A stretch of 64,000 nt of DNA, taken from positions 31,880 to 95,879 of the forward strand of contig NZ_MJGO01000037.1 of assembly GCF_001864895.1 (NCBI RefSeq), read 5' to 3'. Below are positions 1-9,098 of the stretch, in pieces. Every line of letters begins with the position of its first letter. Positions within the stretch are counted from its first letter, which is position 1. Below the pieces are notes generated by a model. The model was given only the letters and a program-made list of their open reading frames with translations. It made no database searches and was not told the origin of the DNA. The position numbers were made by a program, and so were the translations under genes. Source of the stretch: Curtobacterium sp. MCBA15_009 (GTDB lineage: Bacteria; Actinomycetota; Actinomycetes; Actinomycetales; Microbacteriaceae).

Positions 1-2452
1 GGCGGCGGCGGCGGCGGCGGTGCACGAGTACCCCGGCACCTGCGGCGAGGAGCAGCAGCGCCAGCAACGCACCCGCACCGAGGCCGTCCGCACCGGTGAA
101 CGCGAGCTCCCCGTCACCCGTGACCACCGTGATCGTGGTCCACCCGACCAAGCTGCCATCCGCCGCGGTCACCGCGAGACGGTGCGCACCCGGCGCGGTG
201 TCCGCCGGGATCGTCACCCGCACGGTGCCGTCCGCCGCGACCACGACGGTGCCGATCAGCGACGGGGTCGAGTACAGCCACACGTGCACCGTCGCACCGG
301 CGTACTGCGCGCCGACCGTCACCGTGATCGTCTCCCCCGCACGAGCCGACGCCGGAGCGGACACACCACCACGGTTCGCCCCCGTCAACGACCCCTCCGA
401 CGGCGCCACCGGGACCACCGGCGGCGTGATCCCGTCCACCGGCGGCACCGGCGTCGGGTCCACACCCGGACCAGGGGTCGGCACCGGCGTCGGCTCCGGC
501 GTCGGACCCGGCGTCGGGTCCGTACCCGGGCCGGGCGTGGGCCCCGGCGTCGGCGTCGGCGTCGGCGTCGGGTCCGTGCCGCCCTCGCACGGGTACGTCC
601 CGGTGCGGAGCGAGAAGCCGTCCGTGTCGTTGTCGTCGGCGTAGAAGGTCGCCCGCTCGCCGTCCGTGCAGACCCCCGAGATCGCGAAGCCCTCGTTCGC
701 GAGCGTCCGGTCCGCGTCCGCCGGGGCCTCGTACAGGGTGGTCGCGGCGAAGGCGCCGTCGGTGACCGCGAACAGTGCCGTGCGGCCGGAGCAGACCTCG
801 TCGCAGACCACCCACAGGGCGTCGAGCGTCGGGTCGAACTGCACGTCCGCGACGACCGCGAACGGCGTCGCGATCGTGGCCACACGCTGGAAGGCGCCGT
901 CCTCCATCAGGGCGTACGCGTACACGCTCGCCGTCCCCTCGACCCCGACGAGGAAGAGCCCCTCGCCGTGTCCCGGGTAGGTCGCCGGGGTGTAGGCGGC
1001 GCCGGTGTGCTCGTCGGCGAACGCGTGCTCGGTCAGCCACGCGTCCGGGATCCAGGTCACGCCTTCCAGGCCGGCGTTCGCGCCGAGCCCGGGGAAGTCC
1101 GCGGCCAGGTCCCACTCGTCGGTGGCGCGCAGCACGGCTGCGGACCCGTCCGTCGTGGCGTAGCGGAGCACGGCCGGTCGGCTCGTCGACGACACGTCGT
1201 TGTCGCGCTCGGTCGAGACGTACACGGCACCCGGGTCGTCGGCGGTGACCGTGACGCCCTCGGCGTCCGGGGTCCCGGTGCCGTCGGCGTAGCGCAGGTC
1301 GGTGCCCGCGGCGTTGGTCGGCACCCAGCCGCCCTCGCCGTCCGAGGCCAGGTGGTAGAGCAGTCCGTCGCCGTTCTGCACGGCCCAGAGCTGCCCGTCG
1401 CCCGAGGTGCTCGAGGTCGTCCAGTCGAGACCGCTCAGGTCGCCCGAGAACGTGTCCTCGTCGTCGAGCACCGTCTCGTCCGGGCCGCCGGGCCAGGCCT
1501 CGGCGGTGACGACGCCGGCGAACCGGTTCGCCGCGCCCTTCGTCGGCTCGGCGGTGACGGCGAACTCGCCGGTGCCGTCCGGGTTGCGGCCGTACGTCGT
1601 CGCGGCGTGCTCCGACCAGCGGTACTCGTCGGCGATCGCCCCCGCGGGGTCGGCGAGCCGCACCGCGTCCGCCTTGCCGAGGCCGAACACGAAGTCGGCC
1701 TCGTCGAGCACCGTGAACCCGCCCGGCGCGACCGTCGTGCCGGCGGGGATCGGGTAGGTGTGGTCGTCCTCGCTGTCACGCAGCACGTACCCGCCGAGGT
1801 CGACGGTCGTGGTGCCGACGTTCGTCAGCTCCACCCAGTCTCCCGGGGTGCCGCCCTGCGACTCGACCTCGTTGATGCGGACCGGCGACGAGCAGTCGTT
1901 GAGCGCACTCTTCGTCGAGGCCGTCGTGTCGACGAGCGGCCCGGTGCCGTCCGGGCAGCGCCCCCAGGTGACGGCAGCGTGCGCGGTCCAGGAGTACCGG
2001 AGCACCAGGTCGCCGGCGGTGTCGTACACGCGGACGGTGTCCTTGCCGCCCAGGCCGAAGTCGAACCCCGGCGCGGTGGCCGACAGCCCGTCGATGACGA
2101 AGTACCCGCCGGCCGCGATGGTCGACCCGCTCGGCAGCACGTACGCCTCGTGCTGGCCGTCGTCGTCGAGGAACGCGTAGCCGGACAGGTCGATGGCCGC
2201 GGCGGAGGTGTTCGCCAGCTCGACCCAGTCGGTGTCGTCGCCGTTCGACTCGACCTCGTTGACCACCAGGCCGTTCGCGGCGGCGGCACCGACCGAGGGG
2301 TCGTCCGCACCGACGACCGCGACGGCTGGGCTGGCGACGCCGATGCCGGCGGCGGCGATGAGCGCGGCCGCGAGTGCCGCGGTGGCGCGCAAGGTCGACG
2401 GGCGCAGCGTCGACGGGCGCAGGGTCGGCGGGCGCAGGGCAGGAGCGCGCAT
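1..2452 (-). CDS. Secreted, wall-anchored lamin-tail-domain protein with LAFTG sorting signal (C-terminal end cut by window edge)
   Basis: Reading from ATG at 2452, 817 codons stay open to the window edge. Upstream lies AAGGA, 8 bp before the ATG. Residues 1-46 are a signal peptide with a TLRPS repeat, a hydrophobic stretch and an ASPAVA-like cleavage site. Two lamin tail domains follow (about 60-170 and 190-300; each opens with a VVNEVES-type strand and a DWVEL motif). Next come a region of about 280 residues resembling extracellular beta-propeller/esterase-like proteins, a long Pro-Thr-Gly-Asp linker (about 624-684), an Ig-like segment, LAFTG (783-787), a hydrophobic helix and an Arg run. 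LAxTG is the class E sortase signal, so covalent attachment to the wall is likely. Only the stop codon, and perhaps a few residues, are missing. The enzymatic role, if any, is unknown. Confidence 0.85.
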   Translation of the reverse strand, partial: MRAPALRPPTLRPSTLRPSTLRATAALAAALIAAAGIGVASPAVAVVGADDPSVGAAAANGLVVNEVESNGDDTDWVELANTSAAAIDLSGYAFLDDDGQHEAYVLPSGSTIAAGGYFVIDGLSATAPGFDFGLGGKDTVRVYDTAGDLVLRYSWTAHAAVTWGRCPDGTGPLVDTTASTKSALNDCSSPVRINEVESQGGTPGDWVELTNVGTTTVDLGGYVLRDSEDDHTYPIPAGTTVAPGGFTVLDEADFVFGLGKADAVRLADPAGAIADEYRWSEHAATTYGRNPDGTGEFAVTAEPTKGAANRFAGVVTAEAWPGGPDETVLDDEDTFSGDLSGLDWTTSSTSGDGQLWAVQNGDGLLYHLASDGEGGWVPTNAAGTDLRYADGTGTPDAEGVTVTADDPGAVYVSTERDNDVSSTSRPAVLRYATTDGSAAVLRATDEWDLAADFPGLGANAGLEGVTWIPDAWLTEHAFADEHTGAAYTPATYPGHGEGLFLVGVEGTASVYAYALMEDGAFQRVATIATPFAVVADVQFDPTLDALWVVCDEVCSGRTALFAVTDGAFAATTLYEAPADADRTLANEGFAISGVCTDGERATFYADDNDTDGFSLRTGTYPCEGGTDPTPTPTPTPGPTPGPGTDPTPGPTPEPTPVPTPGPGVDPTPVPPVDGITPPVVPVAPSEGSLTGANRGGVSAPASARAGETITVTVGAQYAGATVHVWLYSTPSLIGTVVVAADGTVRVTIPADTAPGAHRLAVTAADGSLVGWTTITVVTGDGELAFTGADGLGAGALLALLLLAAGAGVLVHRRRRRR

Positions 2453-2592
2453 GCAGGGTCCTTCTCGGGGAGGTCGGGGAGACCTGCACGACTGTTCAGC
2501 ATCCGGGCGTCCCGCCGGTGGCCGTCGGGTGAACGACGGGTGTCGTGGACCGTGGTCGCGACCGTCCCGGGCGACCCAGACCTCGTCGCCGG

Positions 2593-3615
2593 TCAGCCCC
2601 GGGCGACCCCGGAGAAGTCCGGCGTCCCGTCGGCGAGCGCCGGCAGCGGCGATCCGTCGACGTACCGCGGCCAGGCGAGCGCGCGCGACGCCGTCGGTCG
2701 GGTCGCGTACCGGAACCCGTCCGGACCGGTCACCGTGTCGGTGTCCGGTGACGCGACCGGCACCGCGGCAGCGGGAGTCGGAGCGGCGGGAGCGGACGCA
2801 GCGGGCGTGGACATGGGCGCCGGTGGCGCACTCGGCTCCCAGGCCGTCGGCGGGGCGGACGCCGACACCGCACCGGAGCCCGGCGTCGCACCCCAGGCAG
2901 AGGCAGCGGGTCCCGGCCCGGGCGAGGGGTCGGCGAACGGCAACGGCCCCCACGACCCCACCGACGCGTCGTGGTGGTCCCGCGGGCGGAAGAGCGCGTT
3001 GCTCAGCGGCACCACGACGGTGCCGAGCAGGTCGAGGATGACGACCACCCAGACGAGTCGCCAGTATCCCGGGCGCAGGTCGAGGCCGGGGGCGAGCAAC
3101 GGGATCGACACGAGCAGCGCGAGCAACGCGATGACCCCGACGGTCGACTTGGCGACGACCTGCAGCACCGGCGTCGGGAACCGCCGGTGGATGACGAGCA
3201 GCAGGTGCACGTGCAGCAGCGCCACCCGCGCGACGGCGACGAGCCCGATCCACTGCCAGAACCGTTCGCCGACGAGCCAGATCCCGTCGCCGCCGTACGG
3301 GTCGGTCGGGACGATCCAGACCTTCACCAACCCGGCGACGAGCAGGTACAGCGACGTCAGGACGCTCGCGAACGCGAAGGTCCCCGACCGCTGCGAGGAG
3401 ACGTCGGCGTCGTACCAGGACAGCAGGGCGAAGACGACGACCACGACGATCGTCAGGAGCAGCTGCACCGCGACCCGGCCGAAGTCCCCGAGCAGCACCG
3501 CCACGATGCCGACGAGTCCGGCGGCGACGACCGCCCCGATGATCGTGCGGAACACGAGCGGGCGGACCCTTGCCCAGCGCGGATCGATCGTGCCGTCGTC
3601 CAGCGTGTCCGTCAT
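2593..3615 (-). CDS. Integral membrane protein with Ala/Pro-rich C-terminal tail
   Basis: 340 aa. After a short polar N-terminus there are about six hydrophobic segments within residues 22-215. A low-complexity Ala/Pro/Ser tail follows, ending in a more conserved-looking stretch (GFRYATRP ... ALAWPRYVDG). I do not recognise the family. The tail looks cytoplasmic and flexible. The gene is monocistronic, 140 bp downstream of the wall-protein start. Start ATG 3615 gives a normal N-terminus, and no better start is visible. Confidence 0.75.
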   Translation of the reverse strand: MTDTLDDGTIDPRWARVRPLVFRTIIGAVVAAGLVGIVAVLLGDFGRVAVQLLLTIVVVVVFALLSWYDADVSSQRSGTFAFASVLTSLYLLVAGLVKVWIVPTDPYGGDGIWLVGERFWQWIGLVAVARVALLHVHLLLVIHRRFPTPVLQVVAKSTVGVIALLALLVSIPLLAPGLDLRPGYWRLVWVVVILDLLGTVVVPLSNALFRPRDHHDASVGSWGPLPFADPSPGPGPAASAWGATPGSGAVSASAPPTAWEPSAPPAPMSTPAASAPAAPTPAAAVPVASPDTDTVTGPDGFRYATRPTASRALAWPRYVDGSPLPALADGTPDFSGVARG

Positions 3616-3682
3616 GGTCCCCCCAGGTCCCCCGCACCGCCGACGGGTGCGTCGGTCCGCAAGCGTAGCGGCGACCGGTGGG

Positions 3683-4945
3683 TCAGCGCCCGATGAGCAG
3701 GGCGCTGGCCCGGGGCGACAGGGCCGCGTCGAGCACCAGGCACGCGGCCCCGACCGCGGCGACGTCGGCGCCCCGGTCGCTCTCGACGACGGCGACCGGG
3801 TGCTTCGGCACGAGCAACGGCGAGTCGACGATCGCCGCTCGGGCGGCGGGCAGCGCCGCGCTCGCGATCCGCGACCAGAACGGGCCGCCGAAGACCACCC
3901 GGTCGACGTCGAGCAGGTTCACGATGAGCACGACGGCCTGCCCCATCACGGCGCCGGCCTGCGCGGCGAGCGTCACGGCGGCGGCGTCCCCGTCGTCGAT
4001 GGCTGCGGCGAGCTCGTCCCACGCAGCGTTCACCGCGTCGGCCGCGACGGGGGCGGTGCCGCCGACCGTGCCGCCGGTGAAGCGGACGCCGCGCTCCCGC
4101 GCGATCCGCACGAGTCGGTCCGGCGCGACGGCGGCGCCGACCTCGCCCCGCGTGCCCGCGCTGTCCGGGGTCCCGGCGAGGGCGCCCTGGTCGACCATGA
4201 TGTGCCCGGCGTCGCCCGCGTTCGACCCGACCCCGCGCACCGGCTCGTGGTCGAGCACGAGTCCGACGCCGAACCCGGTGCCGAAGTACACGAAGGCGAA
4301 GTTCCGCGCCGCGGACTCCCCCGCCAGGAACATCTCACCGACGGCCGCCGCGGTCACGTCCTTCTCGAGCAGCACCGGGTGACCGGTGGCCTCGGCGAGT
4401 GCCTCGCGCAGCGGCACGTCCCGCCACCGCGGCAGGAAGGGCGGGTCGACCACGATGCCGGCGTCGACGTCGATCGGGCCCGGGCTCGCGATGCCGATGC
4501 CGAGCACGGCGTCGACGTCGATGCCGGCCTCGGCGACCAGGCCGCGCACCGCCGAGGCGACGGTGCGCACCACCTCGGACGGGTCGTCCGCGGTCGGGGT
4601 GGACGTGGTGGTCGACGCCACCACCGCCCCGGCCAGGTCGAGCAGCACGTAGGTGACGACGGCGGGGTCGACGTGCACGCCGACGGCGTAGCGGCTGCCG
4701 GGTTCCAGCCGCAGGATGGTGCGGGGCTTGCCGCGGCCGGAGACGACGGTGCCGGACTCGACGATCATGCCGGCCTCGATGAGGAACCGGGTGACGTTCG
4801 ACACGGTCTGCGCGCTGAGGCCCGTGCGCGACGCGAGCTCGACCCGGCTCAGGCCGTCCGGTGAGCGGCGGACCGCGTCGAGCACGACCGTGCGGTTGAA
4901 CCCGCCGATCGACGGCAGGTTCGCCCCGCGCCGATGCTCTGCCAT
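3683..4945 (-). CDS. ROK-family transcriptional regulator
   Basis: 420 aa. The N-terminal winged helix (about 15-75; LSRVELASRTGLS then QTVSNVTRFL) is followed by an ROK sugar-kinase-like domain (GIGIASPGPID; YFGTGFGVGLVL). The cysteine zinc motif common in ROK proteins (CxCGxxGCxE) is absent: the equivalent stretch has no cysteine. The protein probably represses carbohydrate genes and binds a sugar or sugar phosphate; the ligand cannot be told from sequence. The open frame continues upstream, but ATG 4945 is chosen because TATGGT lies 6 bp before it and no Shine-Dalgarno sequence is present, as in other leaderless genes here. Confidence 0.88.
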   Translation of the reverse strand: MAEHRRGANLPSIGGFNRTVVLDAVRRSPDGLSRVELASRTGLSAQTVSNVTRFLIEAGMIVESGTVVSGRGKPRTILRLEPGSRYAVGVHVDPAVVTYVLLDLAGAVVASTTTSTPTADDPSEVVRTVASAVRGLVAEAGIDVDAVLGIGIASPGPIDVDAGIVVDPPFLPRWRDVPLREALAEATGHPVLLEKDVTAAAVGEMFLAGESAARNFAFVYFGTGFGVGLVLDHEPVRGVGSNAGDAGHIMVDQGALAGTPDSAGTRGEVGAAVAPDRLVRIARERGVRFTGGTVGGTAPVAADAVNAAWDELAAAIDDGDAAAVTLAAQAGAVMGQAVVLIVNLLDVDRVVFGGPFWSRIASAALPAARAAIVDSPLLVPKHPVAVVESDRGADVAAVGAACLVLDAALSPRASALLIGR

Positions 4946-4951
4946 CCCGCG

Positions 4952-4957
4952 ACCATA
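4952..4957 (-). promoter_or_regulatory. Leaderless -10 element (TATGGT) of the ROK regulator
   Basis: On the minus strand TATGGT is followed by CGCGGG and then the ATG at 4945. Transcription would start at or within a base or two of the start codon. There is no ribosome-binding site in between. Confidence 0.6.
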
Positions 4958-5020
4958 CCGCGGTGCAACGGTGCGGTCTCGGTCCGCCGCGGGCGCTGGC
5001 CCCCGGACGGGTCGCACCAC

Positions 5021-5026
5021 TACCCT
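5021..5026 (+). promoter_or_regulatory. Leaderless -10 element (TACCCT) of the GNAT gene
   Basis: TACCCT, then GGCCGC, then ATG at 5033: a 6 bp spacer and no Shine-Dalgarno sequence. It is divergent from the ROK promoter, with 63 bp between the two -10 elements, so the ROK protein could regulate both. Confidence 0.6.
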
Positions 5027-5032
5027 GGCCGC

Positions 5033-5488
5033 ATGTCCGACCTGCGTCTCGAAGAACTCTCCGCGAAGACCGCTGCGGCGGCGAACTCCCTGACGCTCAA
5101 GCCGGGCCAGGAACAGTTCGTGCAGCCGACCACGTACGGCGTCGCCGAGTCCGACGTCAAGCCGAGTTCGGCGTGGACACGCGTGGTCCTCGACGGCGAC
5201 GAGGTCCTCGGGATCATCATCGGCTCGTTCGACCCGGACAGCACGCACGAGGAACTCCGCAGCTGCATCTGGCGCGTCAACGTCGCGGCGAGCGCGCAGG
5301 GTCGCGGCGTCGGCCGCTTCGCCGTGCACGGCCTGGCGGACGAGGCCCGCAGCCGCGGGTTCGAGCGGCTGACCGTGGTGTACGAGCCCGGCGGCGACGA
5401 CAGCCCCGAGGCGTTCTTCCGCGCCCTCGGCTTCGAGGTCGTGCGCGAGACCCGGTACGGCGACCACTTCGCGGTCCTGCCGCTGTAG
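5033..5488 (+). CDS. GNAT-family N-acetyltransferase
   Basis: 151 aa, a single acetyltransferase domain. The acetyl-CoA binding motif is QGRGVG (about residues 87-92) and a typical C-terminal pair of strands is present (FFRALGFEVVRETRYG). The substrate is unknown. A longer frame opens upstream at 4934, but the leaderless -10 at 5021 supports ATG 5033. The stop codon overlaps the GTG of the next gene (TAGTG), so the two are translationally coupled. Confidence 0.85.
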   Translation: MSDLRLEELSAKTAAAANSLTLKPGQEQFVQPTTYGVAESDVKPSSAWTRVVLDGDEVLGIIIGSFDPDSTHEELRSCIWRVNVAASAQGRGVGRFAVHGLADEARSRGFERLTVVYEPGGDDSPEAFFRALGFEVVRETRYGDHFAVLPL

Positions 5489-5829
5489 TGCCTGCCGCCA
5501 CCGGGGCGCACGAGGACTTCGGCGCCGCCGTCGCCGAGGTCGTCCGGAGCATCCCGCCCGGTCACGTCATGACCTACGGCGACGTCGCCGCCGTGCTCGG
5601 TTCACGGGCGTCCCGCGCCGTCGGCAAGGTCATGGCGCACGAGGGCGCCGACCTGCCGTGGTGGCGGGTCGTCCGCGCGGGCGGGCTCCCGCCGCTCCAC
5701 CACGAGGAGCGGGCGCTCGGCCACTACCGCGCCGAGGGCACGCCCGTCCGGCAGGGGGCGTCGACCTGGAGGCTCGACATGCGTCGGGCGCGCTGGTCGC
5801 CGACCACGGACGCGGACGACCCGTTCTGA
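5488..5829 (+). CDS. Alkyltransferase-like protein (ATL, MGMT fold without the acceptor cysteine)
   Basis: 113 aa, about the length of stand-alone ATL proteins. The MGMT winged-helix motif is present (PPGHVMTYGDVAAVLG), followed by an arginine near where the flipping Arg is expected. At the active site, where MGMT has PCHRV, this protein reads PWWRV: Trp replaces the alkyl-accepting Cys. By family knowledge such proteins bind O6-alkylguanine and hand it to nucleotide excision repair rather than repairing it. GTG 5488 overlaps the preceding stop by 1 bp, so it is coupled to the acetyltransferase gene. Confidence 0.85.
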   Translation: MPAATGAHEDFGAAVAEVVRSIPPGHVMTYGDVAAVLGSRASRAVGKVMAHEGADLPWWRVVRAGGLPPLHHEERALGHYRAEGTPVRQGASTWRLDMRRARWSPTTDADDPF

Positions 5830-5835
5830 ACGGGC

Positions 5836-5850
5836 GCCGACGGGGTCGGC
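5836..5850. terminator. Short hairpin between convergent genes
   Basis: GCCGAC-GGG-GTCGGC, a 6 bp stem with a 3-nt loop, directly abuts the TerD stop codon and lies 7 bp after the ATL stop. It is short and has no T tract. It could help end either transcript. Confidence 0.35.
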
Positions 5851-6546
5851 CTACTTGAACGCGTTGACCGCGCCCGCGTCCATCACCACGGAGCCGTCGT
5901 CCGCGATGACGGGCCGCTTCTCGGAGCGCGGTGCCGAGTAGAACTCGAGCTTCTCGATGCGGACCTGGTCGCCGTTCGTGATGACGCCGGGCACGCACGT
6001 GTAGACCTTGTTGTTCGTGTCGGCGTCCCGCGCGTCGATCTCGACGACGTCACCGGCACCGTTGTCGATCGCCATGCCGACCTGGTACTTGCGGAAGGAC
6101 CCGGTGCCGTTCGACTGCGCGGAGTACACGACGGGCACGATCCGGGCGATCTCGGGGTTCAGCGTGATCGCCACGGTCTCCTGCGCCATGGTCGTCTGGC
6201 CGGTGCCGCGTCGCTCGTCACCGCGGTGCACGACGGCGCCGTCGGCGGTGCGGGGGCTGAAGGAGCGCTCGGCCTTCGTGCCGAACTGCGCGACGGTCTC
6301 GACGTGCCCGTCGCGGTACTGCACGAGGGCGTAGACGTCGTAGTCGGTGGCGTTCGGCCACGAGATCGTCGCGGTGATCGTCTGCGTCTTGGTGAGCGAG
6401 ACGACCTGTCGCTTCTCGAGGTTGATGCGCCCCTTCGCCAGGCCGAGGTCGGACGCCGGCGCGGGCGCCTCGGTCGGCTGCTGCGGCGCGGTGGTCGCGG
6501 CCGGCTCCTGTGCCGGCGTGGTGGTCTTCTTGCCGAACCCGAACAT
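5851..6546 (-). CDS. TerD-domain protein
   Basis: 231 aa. An N-terminal Ala/Pro/Thr/Gln linker (about 1-38) precedes a TerD-like beta-sandwich (LGLAKGRINL ... ISWPNATDYDVYALVQY; PVVYSAQSNGTGSFRKYQ). TerD domains bind calcium and occur in tellurite-resistance and stress proteins. This solitary gene lacks other ter genes nearby, so a tellurite role should not be assumed. ATG 6546 is preceded by GGGGGAG at good spacing. The frame is open farther upstream, but that part is an Arg-rich shadow of the next gene. Confidence 0.82.
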   Translation of the reverse strand: MFGFGKKTTTPAQEPAATTAPQQPTEAPAPASDLGLAKGRINLEKRQVVSLTKTQTITATISWPNATDYDVYALVQYRDGHVETVAQFGTKAERSFSPRTADGAVVHRGDERRGTGQTTMAQETVAITLNPEIARIVPVVYSAQSNGTGSFRKYQVGMAIDNGAGDVVEIDARDADTNNKVYTCVPGVITNGDQVRIEKLEFYSAPRSEKRPVIADDGSVVMDAGAVNAFK

Positions 6547-6632
6547 GTGCTCCCCCAGGTGGTGTCGTGCGGCGGCGTCGTGCCGCGCTGCTGCGGTCCA
6601 TCCTGCCGGAGGAACCGGTGCGTGTGCTGCGC

Positions 6633-7058
6633 TCAGCGGTCGAAGCGCACGCCCTTCGGGTTCGACGGCAGCAGGAACAGCACGAGGAGCACGAGCGAGC
6701 CGATGCCGGGCAGCACGTGCAGGAACTGCCAGAACCCGGACCGGTCCGCGTCGTGCAGCCGGCGGGCGCCGAGGGCGAGGGAGCCGATCAGCGTCACCAG
6801 CCCCCAGAGCACGAACAGGTAGGACCCGACCGGGTTCTCGAGCAGCGGGGTGTCCGGCGTGAAGGCCTGCGGGGCGAGCTGCAGCACGAGACCGATCGCG
6901 AGCGACGTCAGCCACCACCACCAGAACTCGGAGCGCGAGGCCCGGCCGGTGAAGACGGTGTACTTGCGCCAGAACCGACGGACGGCCTCGGCGAAGGGGG
7001 CGCCGACGAACGGCTCGCTCAGGGCGACGCCGCCGGGCTGCACGCTCTCGTTGCTCAT
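6633..7058 (-). CDS. DUF805 family membrane protein
   Basis: 141 aa. The DUF805 pattern is clear: FWRKYTVFTGRASRSEFWWWWL near residue 30, then hydrophobic helices and a conserved GARRLHDADRSGFW loop. Function is unknown. ATG 7058 (MSNESVQPGG) is chosen over an upstream in-frame start at 7145, because the upstream extension is proline/glycine-rich and overlaps the exporter's terminator hairpin. Confidence 0.85.
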   Translation of the reverse strand: MSNESVQPGGVALSEPFVGAPFAEAVRRFWRKYTVFTGRASRSEFWWWWLTSLAIGLVLQLAPQAFTPDTPLLENPVGSYLFVLWGLVTLIGSLALGARRLHDADRSGFWQFLHVLPGIGSLVLLVLFLLPSNPKGVRFDR

Positions 7059-7128
7059 CGGTCCAGCCAACCACGTCGTCCCCGAGCGGCCGTGTCCCCC
7101 GCCCGGAGCGACGCACCCCGGAACGGGC

Positions 7129-7156
7129 GACGCGCCCCGGATCACCGGGGCGCGTC
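7129..7156 (-). terminator. Rho-independent-type hairpin after the ABC exporter genes
   Basis: A perfect 12 bp stem (GACGCGCCCCGG / CCGGGGCGCGTC) with ATCA loop, 19 bp past the stop of the downstream exporter subunit. It has no T tract, as is usual at this GC content. Confidence 0.7.
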
Positions 7157-7175
7157 GACCGTCAGCGGGTGCGGC

Positions 7176-9098
7176 TCACACGAGCGAGTCGCGCCAGGCG
7201 GCGTGCAGCTGGGCGAAGCGCCCGGTGCCGGCGATGAGGTCGGCGGGGGTGCCGTCCTCGACGACGCGGCCGTGCTCCATGACGAGCACGCGGTGCGCGA
7301 TCGCGACGGTCGACAACCGGTGCGCGATGATCACCGCGGTGCGGTCGGCGAGCAGGGTCTCCAACCCCTCCTGCACGAGCCGCTCCGACGGGATGTCGAG
7401 CGACGCGGTCGCCTCGTCGAGGATGAGCACCTTCGGGTCGGCGATGAACGCGCGGGCGAACGAGAGCAGCTGCCGCTGGCCGGCGGAGACGCGCCCGCCG
7501 CGCTTGTTCACGTCGGTGTCGTACCCGTCGGGCAGCGCCATGATGAACTCGTGCGCGCCGACGGCCTTCGCCGACGCCTCGATCTCGGCCCGGGTGGCCC
7601 CGGGCTTGCCGAGCGCGATGTTGTCCGCGACGGTGCCGGAGAACAGGTACGCCTCCTGCGTCACCATGACGATGGCGCGGCGCATGTCCTTCGGCTCGAG
7701 GTCGCGCAGGTCGACGCCGTCGAGCTGCACCGAGCCGCGGGACGGATCGTAGAAGCGCGCCATGAGCTTGGCGAGCGTCGACTTGCCCGCGCCGGTCGAC
7801 CCGACGAGCGCGATGGTCTGCCCGGCCGGGATGTGCAGGTCGAACTCCGGCAGCACGACCTTGCCCGCGTTGTACGCGAACTCGACGCCGTCGAAGTCCA
7901 TCTTCCCGTGCGCGTCCGGCAACCGGACGGGCTGCACCGGGTCCGGCACGCTCGGCCGTTCCTCGAGCACGCCGGAGATCTTCTCCATCGCGGCCGAGGC
8001 CGACTGGTACCCGTTGTAGAACATCGCGAGCTCCTGCGCCGGGTCGAAGAACCGCTTGGCGTACAGGGCGACGGCGAGCAGCACGCCGACCTCGAGCGAG
8101 CCACCGACGATGCGGAAGCCGCCGACGATGACGACCGCGGCGAGCGTGACGTTCCCGATGAGCACGAGGATCGGGTCGAACGTGCCGAACAGGTTGAACA
8201 CCTTCGTGTTCGCCACGCGGTACGCCTCGACGAAGCCGCCGTACTCGTCGCGGTTGCGGGACTCCTTGCGGAACGCCTGCACCGCGCGGATGCCCGTCAT
8301 CGTCTCGACGAAGTGCACGATGACCCGCGCCGAGGTGGTGCGGGTGGACCGGAACAGCGTCTGCGAGTTCGTCTGGAACCAGCGGATGAGGAACCAGAGC
8401 GGCACGAGCGAGATCGCCAGCACGAGGCCGGAGACTGGGTCGAGCAGGACGAGCGCCACGGCGGTGAACACCATGTAGAGCACGCCCTGGATGAGCTGGT
8501 TCAGCCCGGAGTCGAGCAGCTCGCGGATCGAGTCGAGGTCGCTCGTCTGGCGCGAAATGATCCGGCCCGACGTGTACGTCTCGTGGAACTCGAGCGACAG
8601 CCGCTGCGTGTGCAGGAACACCCGCTTGCGCAGGTCGATGAGGATCGCCTGGCTGATCCGGGCCGCGAGCACCGTGTACCAGGCGGCGAGGACCGCACCG
8701 AGCACCGCGATGACGACGTACGCCGACACGACACCGAACGCCGGTGCCCAGTCGTCCTGGTCGATCACCCGGGGCAGCGCCTCGTCGATGCCCCACGCGA
8801 TGAGTGCCGGCCCGGCGACGGTGCCGGCGGTCGAGACGACCACGACGACGCCGAGCAGCACGAGCCGCGCCTTCAGCGGCGCCGCGAGCGACCCGAGCAG
8901 GGCGAGGGAGCGGCGCCGCAGGCGCTTGCTCTCCGCCTTGGTGAAGTCGCCACGCTCCTCGCCGCGCACCCCCAGGGTGGTGATCGAGGCGGTGATCGGT
9001 GCGGCAGCCTGCGCGTCGGCGACGTCGTCGATGACCGGATCCGCGCCTCCCGAGCCGGCCGACGTCCCCACGGGCAGGTTCTGTTCCTGCTGACTCAT
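7176..9098 (-). CDS. ABC exporter half-transporter, subunit with complete Walker B
   Basis: 640 aa. A polar N-terminal extension (about 1-60) is followed by a six-helix exporter membrane domain (about 75-365) and a nucleotide-binding domain with GSTGAGKST (about 433), a Walker B with catalytic glutamate ([12 protein letters not shown]) and the H-loop (IIAHRLS). The ABC signature is non-canonical: VSAGQ instead of LSGGQ (about 537). The start ATG overlaps the stop of the partner gene by 4 bp (ATGA), so the two subunits are translationally coupled and almost certainly form a heterodimer. Substrate unknown; drug- and lipid-type exporters share this architecture. Confidence 0.9.
   Translation of the reverse strand: MSQQEQNLPVGTSAGSGGADPVIDDVADAQAAAPITASITTLGVRGEERGDFTKAESKRLRRRSLALLGSLAAPLKARLVLLGVVVVVSTAGTVAGPALIAWGIDEALPRVIDQDDWAPAFGVVSAYVVIAVLGAVLAAWYTVLAARISQAILIDLRKRVFLHTQRLSLEFHETYTSGRIISRQTSDLDSIRELLDSGLNQLIQGVLYMVFTAVALVLLDPVSGLVLAISLVPLWFLIRWFQTNSQTLFRSTRTTSARVIVHFVETMTGIRAVQAFRKESRNRDEYGGFVEAYRVANTKVFNLFGTFDPILVLIGNVTLAAVVIVGGFRIVGGSLEVGVLLAVALYAKRFFDPAQELAMFYNGYQSASAAMEKISGVLEERPSVPDPVQPVRLPDAHGKMDFDGVEFAYNAGKVVLPEFDLHIPAGQTIALVGSTGAGKSTLAKLMARFYDPSRGSVQLDGVDLRDLEPKDMRRAIVMVTQEAYLFSGTVADNIALGKPGATRAEIEASAKAVGAHEFIMALPDGYDTDVNKRGGRVSAGQRQLLSFARAFIADPKVLILDEATASLDIPSERLVQEGLETLLADRTAVIIAHRLSTVAIAHRVLVMEHGRVVEDGTPADLIAGTGRFAQLHAAWRDSLV

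Noticed and set aside
20-4864. A 1614-codon open frame on the plus strand, very Arg/Asp/Gly-rich
   Set aside because: It is the antisense shadow of three real minus-strand genes in GC-rich DNA. It has no domain, no ribosome-binding site and the composition typical of such shadows.
5851-6546. Tellurite resistance gene cluster
   Set aside because: Only one TerD-domain gene is present, with no terB, terC or terZ nearby; the domain alone does not show resistance.
8491-9093. Several 80-300 codon plus-strand frames opposite the ABC exporter genes
   Set aside because: Ser/Arg-rich antisense shadows with no conserved motif; the minus-strand transporters fully explain the region.
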